From Phormidium ambiguum IAM M-71 (GTDB lineage: Bacteria; Cyanobacteriota; Cyanobacteriia; Cyanobacteriales; Aerosakkonemataceae): a DNA stretch of 64,000 bases. Position numbers and translations under genes: made by a program. Below, piece by piece: positions 27,141 to 36,006 of the stretch (the first letter of the stretch is position 1; the number at the start of each line of letters is the position of its first letter). The notes under the pieces were generated by a model. The model had not been told where the DNA came from. It did not search any database and saw only the letters and a program-made list of their open reading frames with translations. The stretch covers positions 62,001 through 126,000 of the forward strand of contig NZ_MRCE01000011.1 in NCBI RefSeq assembly GCF_001904725.1. Direction: 5' to 3'.

Positions 27141-28154
27141 TTATTTGGAAAATTGTTGTTGGAATTCCGCAGTGCCAAACTTAATAACTTCGGAACCTTT
27201 TTCATTAATTGGTTTTAGGGCGAAAAAAGTTTCAAAAATATCGTTGCCTACACCATAAATTTGCTGTAGTAAGTGTGTCAGATATTCATGTAATCCGTTT
27301 TTAATTATATCTTCTGTTGTGATATAATCTAATTCAGAACGTAGGCGACCTAAAGACCTTTCAGCGGTATTTGTCCAATTACCTGAACGAATTCCGGTAA
27401 TTTCTTTGAGCGATCGCTCTCCGTGAGTTATACAAAAACGGATCGATCGAGGAAACTCTCGGTCTAAAATCAAGAAATCTGCAATTCCAAAGGGTGTAAT
27501 TCGATGTTCTCCACGTTTCCGATACATCTCATAAGCACTTGCAGACCTTAACAATGCAATCCACTGTAATTCATCCAAAGTACTACCTACATCTTTCACC
27601 GAAGGTAGCAACAAAAAGTATTTTACATCCAAAATTCGTGCTGTTTTATCTGCCCGTTCTAAAAATCTACCAATTCTGCCAAAATGCCATCCTTCATTAT
27701 GACTCATTGTGGCATCAGTCACTCCGGCAAACAAATGGCTAGCCATTTTTACTTCAGCAAAAAAGTCTTCCGCTTTGAAGGTTTGTTGCTGTTGATAAGC
27801 ATCTTGCACCATGAAGTAAAAAGAGTTGACTTGTTCCCACATTTCCGAAGAAATAATTTCTCGAATCGATCGCGCATTTTCTCGGGCCGATCGCAAACAA
27901 GAGAGAATAGAATTAGGATATTCATTATCAAATGTGAGAAATTGAATTACACTTTCTGCTGTAGCTTTGCCATATTTTTCTTGGAATTTTGGCAAGTCTC
28001 CAGTTATGGTAATTAATGGTTCCCACTGTTGTTCTATTCCAGTAGCAGAATCCAAAATCAATTTTAAATTCACATCAATGAATCGGGCAATATTTTCTGC
28101 CCTTTCCACATAACGATTTAACCAGTAAATAGCATCAGCAACGCGACTTAACAT
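27141..28154 (-). CDS. alpha-E domain protein
   Basis: 337 residues, almost entirely helical. Family blocks: MLSRVADAIYWLNRYVERAENIARFIDVN at the start, ARENARSIREIISSEMWEQVN, SHNEGWHFGRIGRFLERADKTARILDVKYF and GIADFLILDREFPRSI. Alpha-E proteins almost always occur with circularly permuted ATP-grasps and transglutaminases; their biochemical role is not established. The gene is followed after ten bases by the transglutaminase and preceded by a 130-base spacer made of GGGGAGATGG and CTTCTGC repeats. Confidence 0.92.
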   Translation of the reverse strand: MLSRVADAIYWLNRYVERAENIARFIDVNLKLILDSATGIEQQWEPLITITGDLPKFQEKYGKATAESVIQFLTFDNEYPNSILSCLRSARENARSIREIISSEMWEQVNSFYFMVQDAYQQQQTFKAEDFFAEVKMASHLFAGVTDATMSHNEGWHFGRIGRFLERADKTARILDVKYFLLLPSVKDVGSTLDELQWIALLRSASAYEMYRKRGEHRITPFGIADFLILDREFPRSIRFCITHGERSLKEITGIRSGNWTNTAERSLGRLRSELDYITTEDIIKNGLHEYLTHLLQQIYGVGNDIFETFFALKPINEKGSEVIKFGTAEFQQQFSK

Positions 28155-28284
28155 AGTTTGGTAGATGGTAAATTAGGGACTGGGAACTGGGGACTGGGGG
28201 AGATGGGGAGATGGGGGAATGGGGGGATAATTTATTTAACTAAATCTTCAATTCTCCCCACCTATTCTGCCTTCTGCCTTTCTT

Positions 28285-29715
28285 TTAACAAAGAACCCAT
28301 GTATCTTTACTTCCGCCACCTTGGGAAGAATTAACTACTAAAGAACCTTTTTTCAAAGCTACTCTAGTTAAACCACCGGGATGAACATAGATATCTTTAC
28401 CATATAAAATATAGGGTCGTAAATCTACGTGACATCCGCTAAATTCATGGTCTATAATTGTGGGAACTCTTGATAAACAAATTGTCGGTTGGGCGATGTA
28501 ATTTCGAGGATTTGCTTTGATTTTTTCCGCAAATTCTTGTCTTTGTTCCAAAGTAGATTGAGTACCGACTAACATTCCATAACCGCCAGATTCGTTAGCA
28601 GCTTTTACAACTAAAGTTTCTAGATTAGCTAATACATGATTGAGGTCTTTGTCGCGCCAACAAAGATAGGTAGGAACGTTTTGTAAAATTGGGTCTTCTT
28701 GGAGATAGTAACGAATCATTTCTGGTACATAAGCGTAGATGACTTTATCATCAGCTACTCCAGTTCCTAGTGCATTTGCGATCGCCACTCTCCCCGCACG
28801 ATAAACATCCATTAATCCCGGTACACCTAGCGTAGAATCTCTGCGAAAAGTTAGCGGATCGATAAAATCATCATCAATGCGACGATACACCACATCAACT
28901 CTTTTTAAACCCTTAGTAGTTCGCATTTGTAAATAGCCATCAACAACTACTAAATCCCGACCTTCTACCAATTCCACACCCATTTGTTGCGCTAAAAAAG
29001 AATGCTCAAAATAAGCAGAATTGTAAGTTCCGGGAGTTAGCACTACTACTGTTGGATTTGGCAAATTTTCCGGCGCTAAATTCAACAATGTATCTAACAA
29101 ATGACTGGGGTAATTATCAACAGGTCTAATTCCCATTGTTTCAAAAACTTTGGGAAAAGCAGACTTCATAACCCGGCGATTTTCCAAAACATAAGAAATT
29201 CCCGAAGGACAGCGCAAATTATCTTCTAAAACATACCATTGCCCATCTTTGTCTCTCACCAAATCTGTGCCAGTAATATGACACCAAATTCCCCCAGGCG
29301 GTTTTAATCCCATACAAGGTTTGAGTAACCCTTTAGAAGTTGTAATTACTTCAGGAGGAATCACTCCATCACTAATAATTTTTTGTGATTCATAAATATC
29401 AGCAATAAAACAGTTGAGTGCATAAATTCTTTGCTTCAAACCTGATTCTAAAACTTGCCATTCCTGAGCGGAAACAATTCGGGGAATTACATCAAAAGGA
29501 AAGATTCTTTCCGTACCTTGGTTGTCGCTATAGACGTTAAATGTAGCGCCCAATTTAAATAAAGCTTGTTGTGCTACTTCTTGTCGTTGTAAAATCTCAT
29601 CTGGGGGTAAGGAATTAATTCTTTCTATTAAAGGAATTACCTCTGGTCGTGGTTGATTTTTGGCAATAAACAACTCATCGTAAAAATCCCCTGGTTCGTA
29701 ACGATCGAAATTCAT
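28285..29715 (-). CDS. circularly permuted type 2 ATP-grasp protein
   Basis: 476 residues. Recognised by MNFDRYEPGDFYDELF, FPFDVIPRIVSAQEW, LEDNLRCPSGISYVLENR, LTPGTYNSAYFEHSFLAQQMGVELVEGRDL, VDVVYRRIDDDFIDPL and the late VVKAANESGGYGM nucleotide loop with a conserved Lys. ATP-grasp enzymes join a carboxylate to an amine through an acyl-phosphate. Together with the downstream alpha-E and transglutaminase genes this is a predicted peptide- or amide-forming module. First gene of the leftward operon. Confidence 0.92.
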   Translation of the reverse strand: MNFDRYEPGDFYDELFIAKNQPRPEVIPLIERINSLPPDEILQRQEVAQQALFKLGATFNVYSDNQGTERIFPFDVIPRIVSAQEWQVLESGLKQRIYALNCFIADIYESQKIISDGVIPPEVITTSKGLLKPCMGLKPPGGIWCHITGTDLVRDKDGQWYVLEDNLRCPSGISYVLENRRVMKSAFPKVFETMGIRPVDNYPSHLLDTLLNLAPENLPNPTVVVLTPGTYNSAYFEHSFLAQQMGVELVEGRDLVVVDGYLQMRTTKGLKRVDVVYRRIDDDFIDPLTFRRDSTLGVPGLMDVYRAGRVAIANALGTGVADDKVIYAYVPEMIRYYLQEDPILQNVPTYLCWRDKDLNHVLANLETLVVKAANESGGYGMLVGTQSTLEQRQEFAEKIKANPRNYIAQPTICLSRVPTIIDHEFSGCHVDLRPYILYGKDIYVHPGGLTRVALKKGSLVVNSSQGGGSKDTWVLC

Positions 29716-30220
29716 ATCTATCTCAGTAGTCTGTGGTTAATTTTTAACTTGTTAGTACTGTAGAATTTTGGAGCAGTTCAGGAGGACAACAGCAGGTTAA
29801 ATCTAAAATCTAAAATTTAAAATCCAAAATTCTCCAATTCCCAGCCCCAATCATCTAATATATTCTTGCTGGGTTACTCCAAAGTTAGTATACGCTGATA
29901 CATTTTGCCGAATAATTGTAACTTTTTGCTACTAAAGGGCATATTGGCAAATCCACCTGCAAATAACTGACCATTTTAGATTAAAGTCAGAAACGTCAAT
30001 ATTATGATTATGTTAAAAATGTCTTAGCTTTTTTAATTGTTGTGTCTTATTGCTTTATCAATATAATATAAGTTTTTTTGGGTATGACCAAATTTCAAGA
30101 CAGATGCCAGCCTCCGACTTAAGGCGCGACAAGAAAAAACTTTAACCCCTGTTTGAGTAACTAGATTTATCTATGGGGTCAATCTAAAATCTAAAATCTA
30201 AGATCTGAAATTTAAATCGA
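29716..30220. other. 505-base divergent intergenic region
   Basis: Lies between the leftward ATP-grasp operon and the rightward PlsY-dikinase gene and must hold both promoters. Two tracts of AAATCTA-like heptamers occur at 29799-29831 and 30178-30215; the same motif is seen at 46990-47018. No coding sequence or RNA gene is visible. Confidence 0.55.
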
Positions 30221-33178
30221 ATGACGTTGACGCAAGTTTGGGGTGTACTGTTAATTTTCCTGCTTTGTCCCTTGTTAGGGGGACTACCTCTAATTGCTTG
30301 GATTACTTACGCACTAACTGGACAAAATTTGGCAAGATTGGGTACGGGAAATATTGGCGTACAAGCAGCTTTTTATCATGGGGGAACTGTTGTCGGAGTT
30401 TTAGCAGTTCTTTCCGAAGCTTTTAAGGGAATTTTTGCGGTTATGTTGGCGCGGGCTTTTTTTGCGCCGGAAATTTTTGCTAAGTCATCAACAGGAATTT
30501 TGGCTTTTTGGCAAGCTTTTTTTCAGACTTACCCATCAGAGTGGGAAGTAATTGCTTTAATTGCTTTAGTATTAGGACGTTATTGGATTGGTAAAGGTGC
30601 GGGAACTACTAATGTTGTTTGGGGTTTTGTAGTTCATGATTGGTTGGTATCTTTTTTGGTGTTTGTAATTGGGGGAATTAGCTTTACAATTATCCGCGAA
30701 AAAAAAGCGGGAAAACTTAGCGTTTTAGTTTTACTACCTCTGTTGGTAATTTTGTTGTATCCTCAGGATCAACCGCGAATTATTGCAACGATCGCGCTAT
30801 CGTTAATTATCGGTTGGATTTATCAGAAAATTCCTGATGATTTAGACCTTCCGACTTCGGAAGTTAGACCTGATTCTCAAAAAGTGTTTCGCTTTTTTAG
30901 AGGCGACAGATCGATGATTTCTTTAGACCAAAAATTAAAAGCGGAAAAAGTAGGAGAAAAAGCAGCTACTTTATCGCAATTAAAACGCTGGGGTTATGCG
31001 GTTCCTGATGGTTGGGTGTTGTTACCTGGAGACGATCCAGAAGTAATAGTTGAAGCGCTGCAACCTTCGTTAGAAAAACCTTTGGTTGTGCGGTCTTCTG
31101 CTATTGGTGAAGATTCGGAAGTTGCTTCGGCGGCGGGACAATATGAGACGTTTTTAAATGTTAGCGATCGCACTACATTAAGACAAGCAATTATTGGTTG
31201 TCAAACTTCTTACGATCGCCCAAGTGCAGTGCAATATCGCGTAGACCGAAATTTGCCCGAAGCAGGAATGGCAGTAATAATTCAAAAACAAGTACGCGGG
31301 GCTTTTTCCGGTGTTGCTTTTAGCCGCGATCCGATCGCACAAACAGGAGATATCGTCATCATCGAAGCTTTACCCGGTGGTGCTTTACAAGTAGTTTCCG
31401 GTCAAGTTACTCCCGAACAATATCGCGTCACGATTAGCAATTTACCAACTGCACAAAATTCAGATTTATCATCAATTACTGTGGAAGGTGAAGGGGATGT
31501 ACCGTTAGGATTAATTCGGGAAGTGGCAGTTTTAGCTAGAGAATTAGAAAGTCGTTTTCAGGGAATTCCTCAAGATATTGAATGGAGTTACGATGGCGAT
31601 CGCTTATGGCTTTTACAATCTCGTCCAATTACTACTTTATCACCAATTTGGACGAGAAAAATTGCTGCTGAAGTGATTCCCGGTTTAATTCGTCCGTTAA
31701 CTTGGTCGATTAATCGTCCCCTAACTTGTGGCGTTTGGGGAGAAATTTTTACTATAGTTTTAGGAGAAAAAGCTAAAGGATTAGACTTTAACGAAACTGC
31801 TACTTTGCACTATTCTCGCGCTTATTTTAATGCCTCACTTTTAGGGTCAATCTTTCGCCGCATGGGTTTACCTCCTGAAAGTTTAGAGTTTTTGACTAGA
31901 GGCGCAAAATTTAGCAAACCTCCGTTAATTTCCACTTTACAAAACGTCCCAGGCTTACTCAATTTATGGCGCAGAGAAAGAGAGTTGGAAGCGGATTTTG
32001 CCCAGGACGATCGCCAACACTTCGCCCCTGGTTTAACTAAACTGAAAAAACCGGAAAATTCTCCCGATCCTCAATCTTTGTTAACCCGCATCGATTTTAT
32101 TTTGGCATTACTACGCAAAGCAACTTATTATAGTATTCTTGCTCCTCTAAGCTTCGCCCTGAGAAAAGCAATTTTTCGCGTAAAAGATGCCGAATTAAAT
32201 TCTGGAGAAACGCCGGAGGTTGGTTCTTTACGCAGTTTAACTTCCCTCGCTATTAGTGCGAGAAATTTATTAATTAATCAAGGAGTTAGACCAGAGGAAA
32301 AAAACCAAATATTTGCTAGTTTAATCAAAACTGACGAAGGACAAAGAATTTTACAAGAGTTTGAACAAATCTTAGAAAGATATGGCTATTTAAGTGATGT
32401 TGGTACAGACATTGCGGTTTCAACCTGGAAAGAAGAACCCGATCATGTAAGAGACCTTTTTGTCCAATTTATTATGAATCCGCCTCCAAAAGTCAGTTTA
32501 CCAAAAAAACAAAATTGGTTAGCAAAATTAGTGCAACGTCGGTTAAATTTAAAAGGCAAAGTTACAGATATATACAGCCAATTATTAGCCGAATTAAGAT
32601 GGGGTTTTTTGGAATTAGAAAAAACCTGGATATCATCAGGATTACTGCAAAACCCAGGAGATATATTTTTCTTGGAATTGTCAGAAATTCGGCAAATAAT
32701 TAATCAAACTAACCGAGAGTTACCGAATCAAATACCTCAGTTAATCGAACAAAGGCGATCGCAATTAGCCCAAAACGAACAATTAGAAACAACACCATTT
32801 GTAGTGTACGGAAATGCACCACCAATTACCATCCTCAAAACTGCTTCCTTACAAGCAACCGAACTTTTACAAGGAATTGGTGCCAGCGCCGGACAAGCAG
32901 AAGGAAGGGTAAAAGTATTGCGAAATTTGCAATCTGTACCCGAAATTAATCGGGAAACTATACTCGTTGTGCCTTATACTGACTCTGGTTGGGCATCACT
33001 TTTAGCTAGGGCTGGTGGATTAATTGCCGAAGTAGGAGGACGCTTATCTCATGGTGCGATCGTCGCCCGCGAATATGGTATTCCAGCTATCATGGATGTT
33101 CAAGATGCGACTCGTCTGTTAAAAGATGGTCAGCTAGTGCGAATTGATGGTCAACGCGGAACTGTGGAAATCTTGTAA
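30221..33178 (+). CDS. PlsY-like membrane domain fused to a dikinase-type phosphotransferase
   Basis: 985 residues with three visible parts. Residues 1-205 hold several membrane helices and PlsY-like loops: ARLGTGNIGVQ (39-49, compare GSGNPGATN of PlsY) and GRYWIGKGAGTTN near 115-130. PlsY moves an acyl group from acyl-phosphate to glycerol 3-phosphate. Residues about 230-475 are a PEP-synthase/PPDK-type ATP-binding domain (VVRSSAIGEDSEVASAAGQY, FSGVAFSRDPI, DIEWSYDGDRLWLLQSRP). The middle 490-860 is a mostly helical region, and 870-985 a swivelling phosphohistidine domain with GGRLSHGAIVAREYGIPAI (His944). The PEP-binding barrel of true PEP synthases is missing, so the order matches rifampin-phosphotransferase-like enzymes. 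Substrate unknown. A methyltransferase gene follows after 27 bases. Confidence 0.85.
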   Translation: MTLTQVWGVLLIFLLCPLLGGLPLIAWITYALTGQNLARLGTGNIGVQAAFYHGGTVVGVLAVLSEAFKGIFAVMLARAFFAPEIFAKSSTGILAFWQAFFQTYPSEWEVIALIALVLGRYWIGKGAGTTNVVWGFVVHDWLVSFLVFVIGGISFTIIREKKAGKLSVLVLLPLLVILLYPQDQPRIIATIALSLIIGWIYQKIPDDLDLPTSEVRPDSQKVFRFFRGDRSMISLDQKLKAEKVGEKAATLSQLKRWGYAVPDGWVLLPGDDPEVIVEALQPSLEKPLVVRSSAIGEDSEVASAAGQYETFLNVSDRTTLRQAIIGCQTSYDRPSAVQYRVDRNLPEAGMAVIIQKQVRGAFSGVAFSRDPIAQTGDIVIIEALPGGALQVVSGQVTPEQYRVTISNLPTAQNSDLSSITVEGEGDVPLGLIREVAVLARELESRFQGIPQDIEWSYDGDRLWLLQSRPITTLSPIWTRKIAAEVIPGLIRPLTWSINRPLTCGVWGEIFTIVLGEKAKGLDFNETATLHYSRAYFNASLLGSIFRRMGLPPESLEFLTRGAKFSKPPLISTLQNVPGLLNLWRRERELEADFAQDDRQHFAPGLTKLKKPENSPDPQSLLTRIDFILALLRKATYYSILAPLSFALRKAIFRVKDAELNSGETPEVGSLRSLTSLAISARNLLINQGVRPEEKNQIFASLIKTDEGQRILQEFEQILERYGYLSDVGTDIAVSTWKEEPDHVRDLFVQFIMNPPPKVSLPKKQNWLAKLVQRRLNLKGKVTDIYSQLLAELRWGFLELEKTWISSGLLQNPGDIFFLELSEIRQIINQTNRELPNQIPQLIEQRRSQLAQNEQLETTPFVVYGNAPPITILKTASLQATELLQGIGASAGQAEGRVKVLRNLQSVPEINRETILVVPYTDSGWASLLARAGGLIAEVGGRLSHGAIVAREYGIPAIMDVQDATRLLKDGQLVRIDGQRGTVEIL

Positions 33179-33205
33179 TTTAGGTTTTGTATTATTAGAT
33201 AAATC

Positions 33206-34321
33206 ATGGCTAACGATAACATATCCCTGCAAGAATCTCAGCCAATAGCTTCAGTAAATGAGTCAACAAACGAATCTGAAATAACGGTAAAAGATCCGAA
33301 ATTTTTAAAGCAAGCATTGTTGGAAAAACTGAAAAGTTTAATGAATGTTAAAGGGGAAATTTCTTTACCCTGCGTTCCAGCCATGCTAAATGAATACTTA
33401 AATTTAGTCGATAATTTGCTAAAAACATTAGGTCAAACTTTAAATGAAGAAAATTCTGAGAATCTCAAACAGTTAATTAATAAAGGATTAGTCGAAGGAT
33501 ATAAACTTTCACCCCACGCACGTTTATTAGTTAGCTTTTTACCAGCAGAAGAAGCTAAAGGTTTGGCAAGTGGGATTACAATTAATACTAAAGTTTTGGT
33601 AGAATCTGTTGCCGATAAGTATCAAAAATGGCCAGAAATTCGCCAAGAACCATTATTTGGTAGTCATCCTGATGCTAAAGTAATGAGCGTGGCGGCTCAA
33701 TTAGGTGAGCCAAATAATACAACTATTTTAGATATTGGTGCGGGAACAGGTCGTAATACTATTCCTTTAGCAAAGTTAGGATATCCAGTAGATGCGATCG
33801 AACTTACCCCCGCATTTATGGAAAAATTAACCGCAGAAGTAAACAACCAAAATTTACCAGTAAAAGTATTTCAAGGAGATATTTTAGAACCACTTTTAAG
33901 AATGAAGGTGGCGCATTACAAATTAGCGATCGCCTCCGAAGTTTTATCCCATTTTCGTTACACCGAACAAGTCCGCTTATTCTTCGCCAAAATGTGCGAC
34001 ACTTTACGCAGTGGCGGACTACTGTTATTTAGTGTCTTTTTAGCAGTTGATGACTATGAACCAGATAACTTTGTCAAAGAAATGTCCGAAGTTTCTTGGT
34101 CATATCTAATCACCAGAAAAGAACTACAAGCAGCAATGGAAGACTTACCATTAGAACTTATTTCCGATGAATCAGTCATAGAATACGAACAAAAACACTT
34201 ACCCTCAGAAGCATGGCCTCCTACCACTTGGTATGTCAACTGGGCAATGGGACGCGATTTATTTCCCATTAACAAAAACCCACCAATGGAATTACGTTGG
34301 ATACTTATGAAAAGAATTTAA
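33206..34321 (+). CDS. class I SAM-dependent methyltransferase
   Basis: 371 residues. The N-terminal 150 residues are helical and not recognised. The catalytic domain starts near 170 with motif I ILDIGAGTGRNTIPLAKLG, an acidic end of strand 2 (AIEL), FQGDILEP, and LRSGGLLLFSVFL. Target unknown: N-terminal extension and C-terminal WPPTTWYVNWAMGRDLF do not point to a known methylation substrate. Only 27 bases separate it from the PlsY-dikinase gene, with the same direction, so the two are probably co-transcribed and may act on the same molecule (inference). Confidence 0.85.
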   Translation: MANDNISLQESQPIASVNESTNESEITVKDPKFLKQALLEKLKSLMNVKGEISLPCVPAMLNEYLNLVDNLLKTLGQTLNEENSENLKQLINKGLVEGYKLSPHARLLVSFLPAEEAKGLASGITINTKVLVESVADKYQKWPEIRQEPLFGSHPDAKVMSVAAQLGEPNNTTILDIGAGTGRNTIPLAKLGYPVDAIELTPAFMEKLTAEVNNQNLPVKVFQGDILEPLLRMKVAHYKLAIASEVLSHFRYTEQVRLFFAKMCDTLRSGGLLLFSVFLAVDDYEPDNFVKEMSEVSWSYLITRKELQAAMEDLPLELISDESVIEYEQKHLPSEAWPPTTWYVNWAMGRDLFPINKNPPMELRWILMKRI

Positions 34322-34430
34322 AAATTTTAGCTCTCTGTTGACCTCTCCAACAACTCTTGTAGGGTAGGCATCCTGCCTGCCTTTGAGATTCTTTTTTAGA
34401 GAGGTCTAATAGAATATTCAGCTTAAAAGC

Positions 34431-34487
34431 AGAGGTGTGTAACAGAAGAAAAAGAAAACATCAAAAATCAAACTGTCACACACCTCT
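34431..34487. terminator. hairpin between convergent methyltransferase and prs genes
   Basis: Arms AGAGGTGTGTAACAG (34431-34445) and CTGTCACACACCTCT (34473-34487) pair with one mismatch; flanking GAATATT and AATATTC extend the symmetry. A second weaker pair GACCTCTC/GAGAGGTC lies at about 34339-34405 around the GGCATCCTGCC repeat. Position between two converging genes suggests termination; there is no strong U tract. Confidence 0.45.
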
Positions 34488-34512
34488 TAAATATTCAGTT
34501 TAGTAATGTCTG

Positions 34513-35523
34513 TTAATGGAACATACTACTAACAGAACTATCTTCGTGAATCCGCCAAATAGTTTCACCTAAAACATCAGCGACAGATAAAACTGTCAAA
34601 CCTGGAAATCGGAGATCTTCAGTAATGGGAAGAGTATTAGTAACAATTACTTCTTCAAAAACGCCAGAAGATAATCTTTCAATTGCTGGAGGTGAAAATA
34701 CCGCGTGAGTAGCGCAAGCATAAACTTGACGCGCCCCTTCTTTACGCAGTAACCGCGCACCCTCAGTAATAGTACCACCCGTATCAATCATGTCATCTAC
34801 CAACACCGCTGTTTTACCAGCGACATCGCCAATGACGTTCATAACTTCCGCTACATTATGAGCTTGACGACGTTTATCAATAATTGCCAAAGGAGCATCA
34901 TTGAGCTTTTTGGCAAATGCTCTGGCTCTAGCTACACCGCCCACATCTGGGGAAACTACCACAATATCGGATAATTGCTTATTCAAGAGGTAGTTGAGGA
35001 TGACAGGCGAACCGTAGACGTGATCTAAAGGAATGTCAAAATAACCTTGAATTTGCCCTGAGTGCAAATCCATTGCTAGGATGCGATTAGCCCCAGCTTC
35101 CGTAATTAAGTTAGCAACCAACTTAGCAGCAATTGACTCACGCCCTGCTGTTTTACGATCTGCACGGGCATAGCCATAGTAGGGAATTACTGCGGTAACT
35201 TGCCTAGCCGAAGCTCGACGGCAGGCATCAATCATAATTAGTAATTCCATTAGGTGATCGTTCACCGGACGGCAAGTTGGCTGAATCAGATAAACATCAC
35301 AGCCGCGAATTGATTCCTGAATTTGAATGTAAATTTCTCCATCAGCAAAGTGCTTATGGATCATTGGGCCTAAGTCCATTCCCAGATAGCGAGCAACTTC
35401 CTGGGCTAGGGGAATGTTAGCGGAGCCAGAAAACAATCTCAAACGGTTGTTAGGAGAGATTGGTGGTGATGTTGGCTGAAGAGTCAAAGTGGCAGAACGG
35501 ATCACAGCAGACCCTCTAAGCAT
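34513..35523 (-). CDS. prs: ribose-phosphate pyrophosphokinase
   Basis: PRPP synthetase of 336 residues: it makes 5-phosphoribosyl diphosphate from ribose 5-phosphate and ATP for nucleotide, His and Trp synthesis. Visible: RLFSGSANIPLAQEVARYLG, FADGEIYIQIQESIRG, the ATP loop MDLHSGQIQGYFDIPLDH, and the PRPP-binding motif VLVDDMIDTGGTI. The N-terminal 25 residues before NRLRLF are extra relative to short family members. Starts with ATG at 35523. Its user genes hisH and purB are elsewhere in the window. Confidence 0.97.
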   Translation of the reverse strand: MLRGSAVIRSATLTLQPTSPPISPNNRLRLFSGSANIPLAQEVARYLGMDLGPMIHKHFADGEIYIQIQESIRGCDVYLIQPTCRPVNDHLMELLIMIDACRRASARQVTAVIPYYGYARADRKTAGRESIAAKLVANLITEAGANRILAMDLHSGQIQGYFDIPLDHVYGSPVILNYLLNKQLSDIVVVSPDVGGVARARAFAKKLNDAPLAIIDKRRQAHNVAEVMNVIGDVAGKTAVLVDDMIDTGGTITEGARLLRKEGARQVYACATHAVFSPPAIERLSSGVFEEVIVTNTLPITEDLRFPGLTVLSVADVLGETIWRIHEDSSVSSMFH

Positions 35524-36006
35524 TGTTTAAGGACATATTATCATTTTAGCCCTTCTAAAATATCCTAAATTTTTCTAAATTTGTTCACTTCAAACTATTA
35601 TTTAGCTAAAAATAAGCTTAGCAACATAAAACTAACTCGCTAAGAGAGGAAAATTAATAATTTCATGACAAATAATTAGGAAAAAGAGCGTTCTGAGCAA
35701 GTCTATTCCAGTAATTTAACTTAGTTTATTGAATTCATGATTGAGAAAGTGTCATAAAGTTACGAGCGATCGCATACTCACAATTATCCCTTGGCAAAAC
35801 TATTTGTGGATTGTACGGAGATTTTTAACTCATAATTCAGATAAAGTGCGTAAATATCAGGAGAGAAAAAGTTTGATTTTGAAGATTACTTAAATTTACT
35901 ACCAACGCTGGATTACCCTCCTGACGCGATAGAAGTTGTCAAGTTAAGCTAGAATGCTTCCAGCAAAAACGTTTCGTCATTACCTTTGCCTGCTTAATTA
36001 ACTGCG
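35524..36006. other. 483-base divergent intergenic region
   Basis: Separates prs (leftward) from the membrane kinase (rightward). AT-rich, one HIP1 site at about 35765, no coding sequence, no stable RNA-like fold seen. Promoters for both genes presumably lie here but no box pair stands out. Confidence 0.5.
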
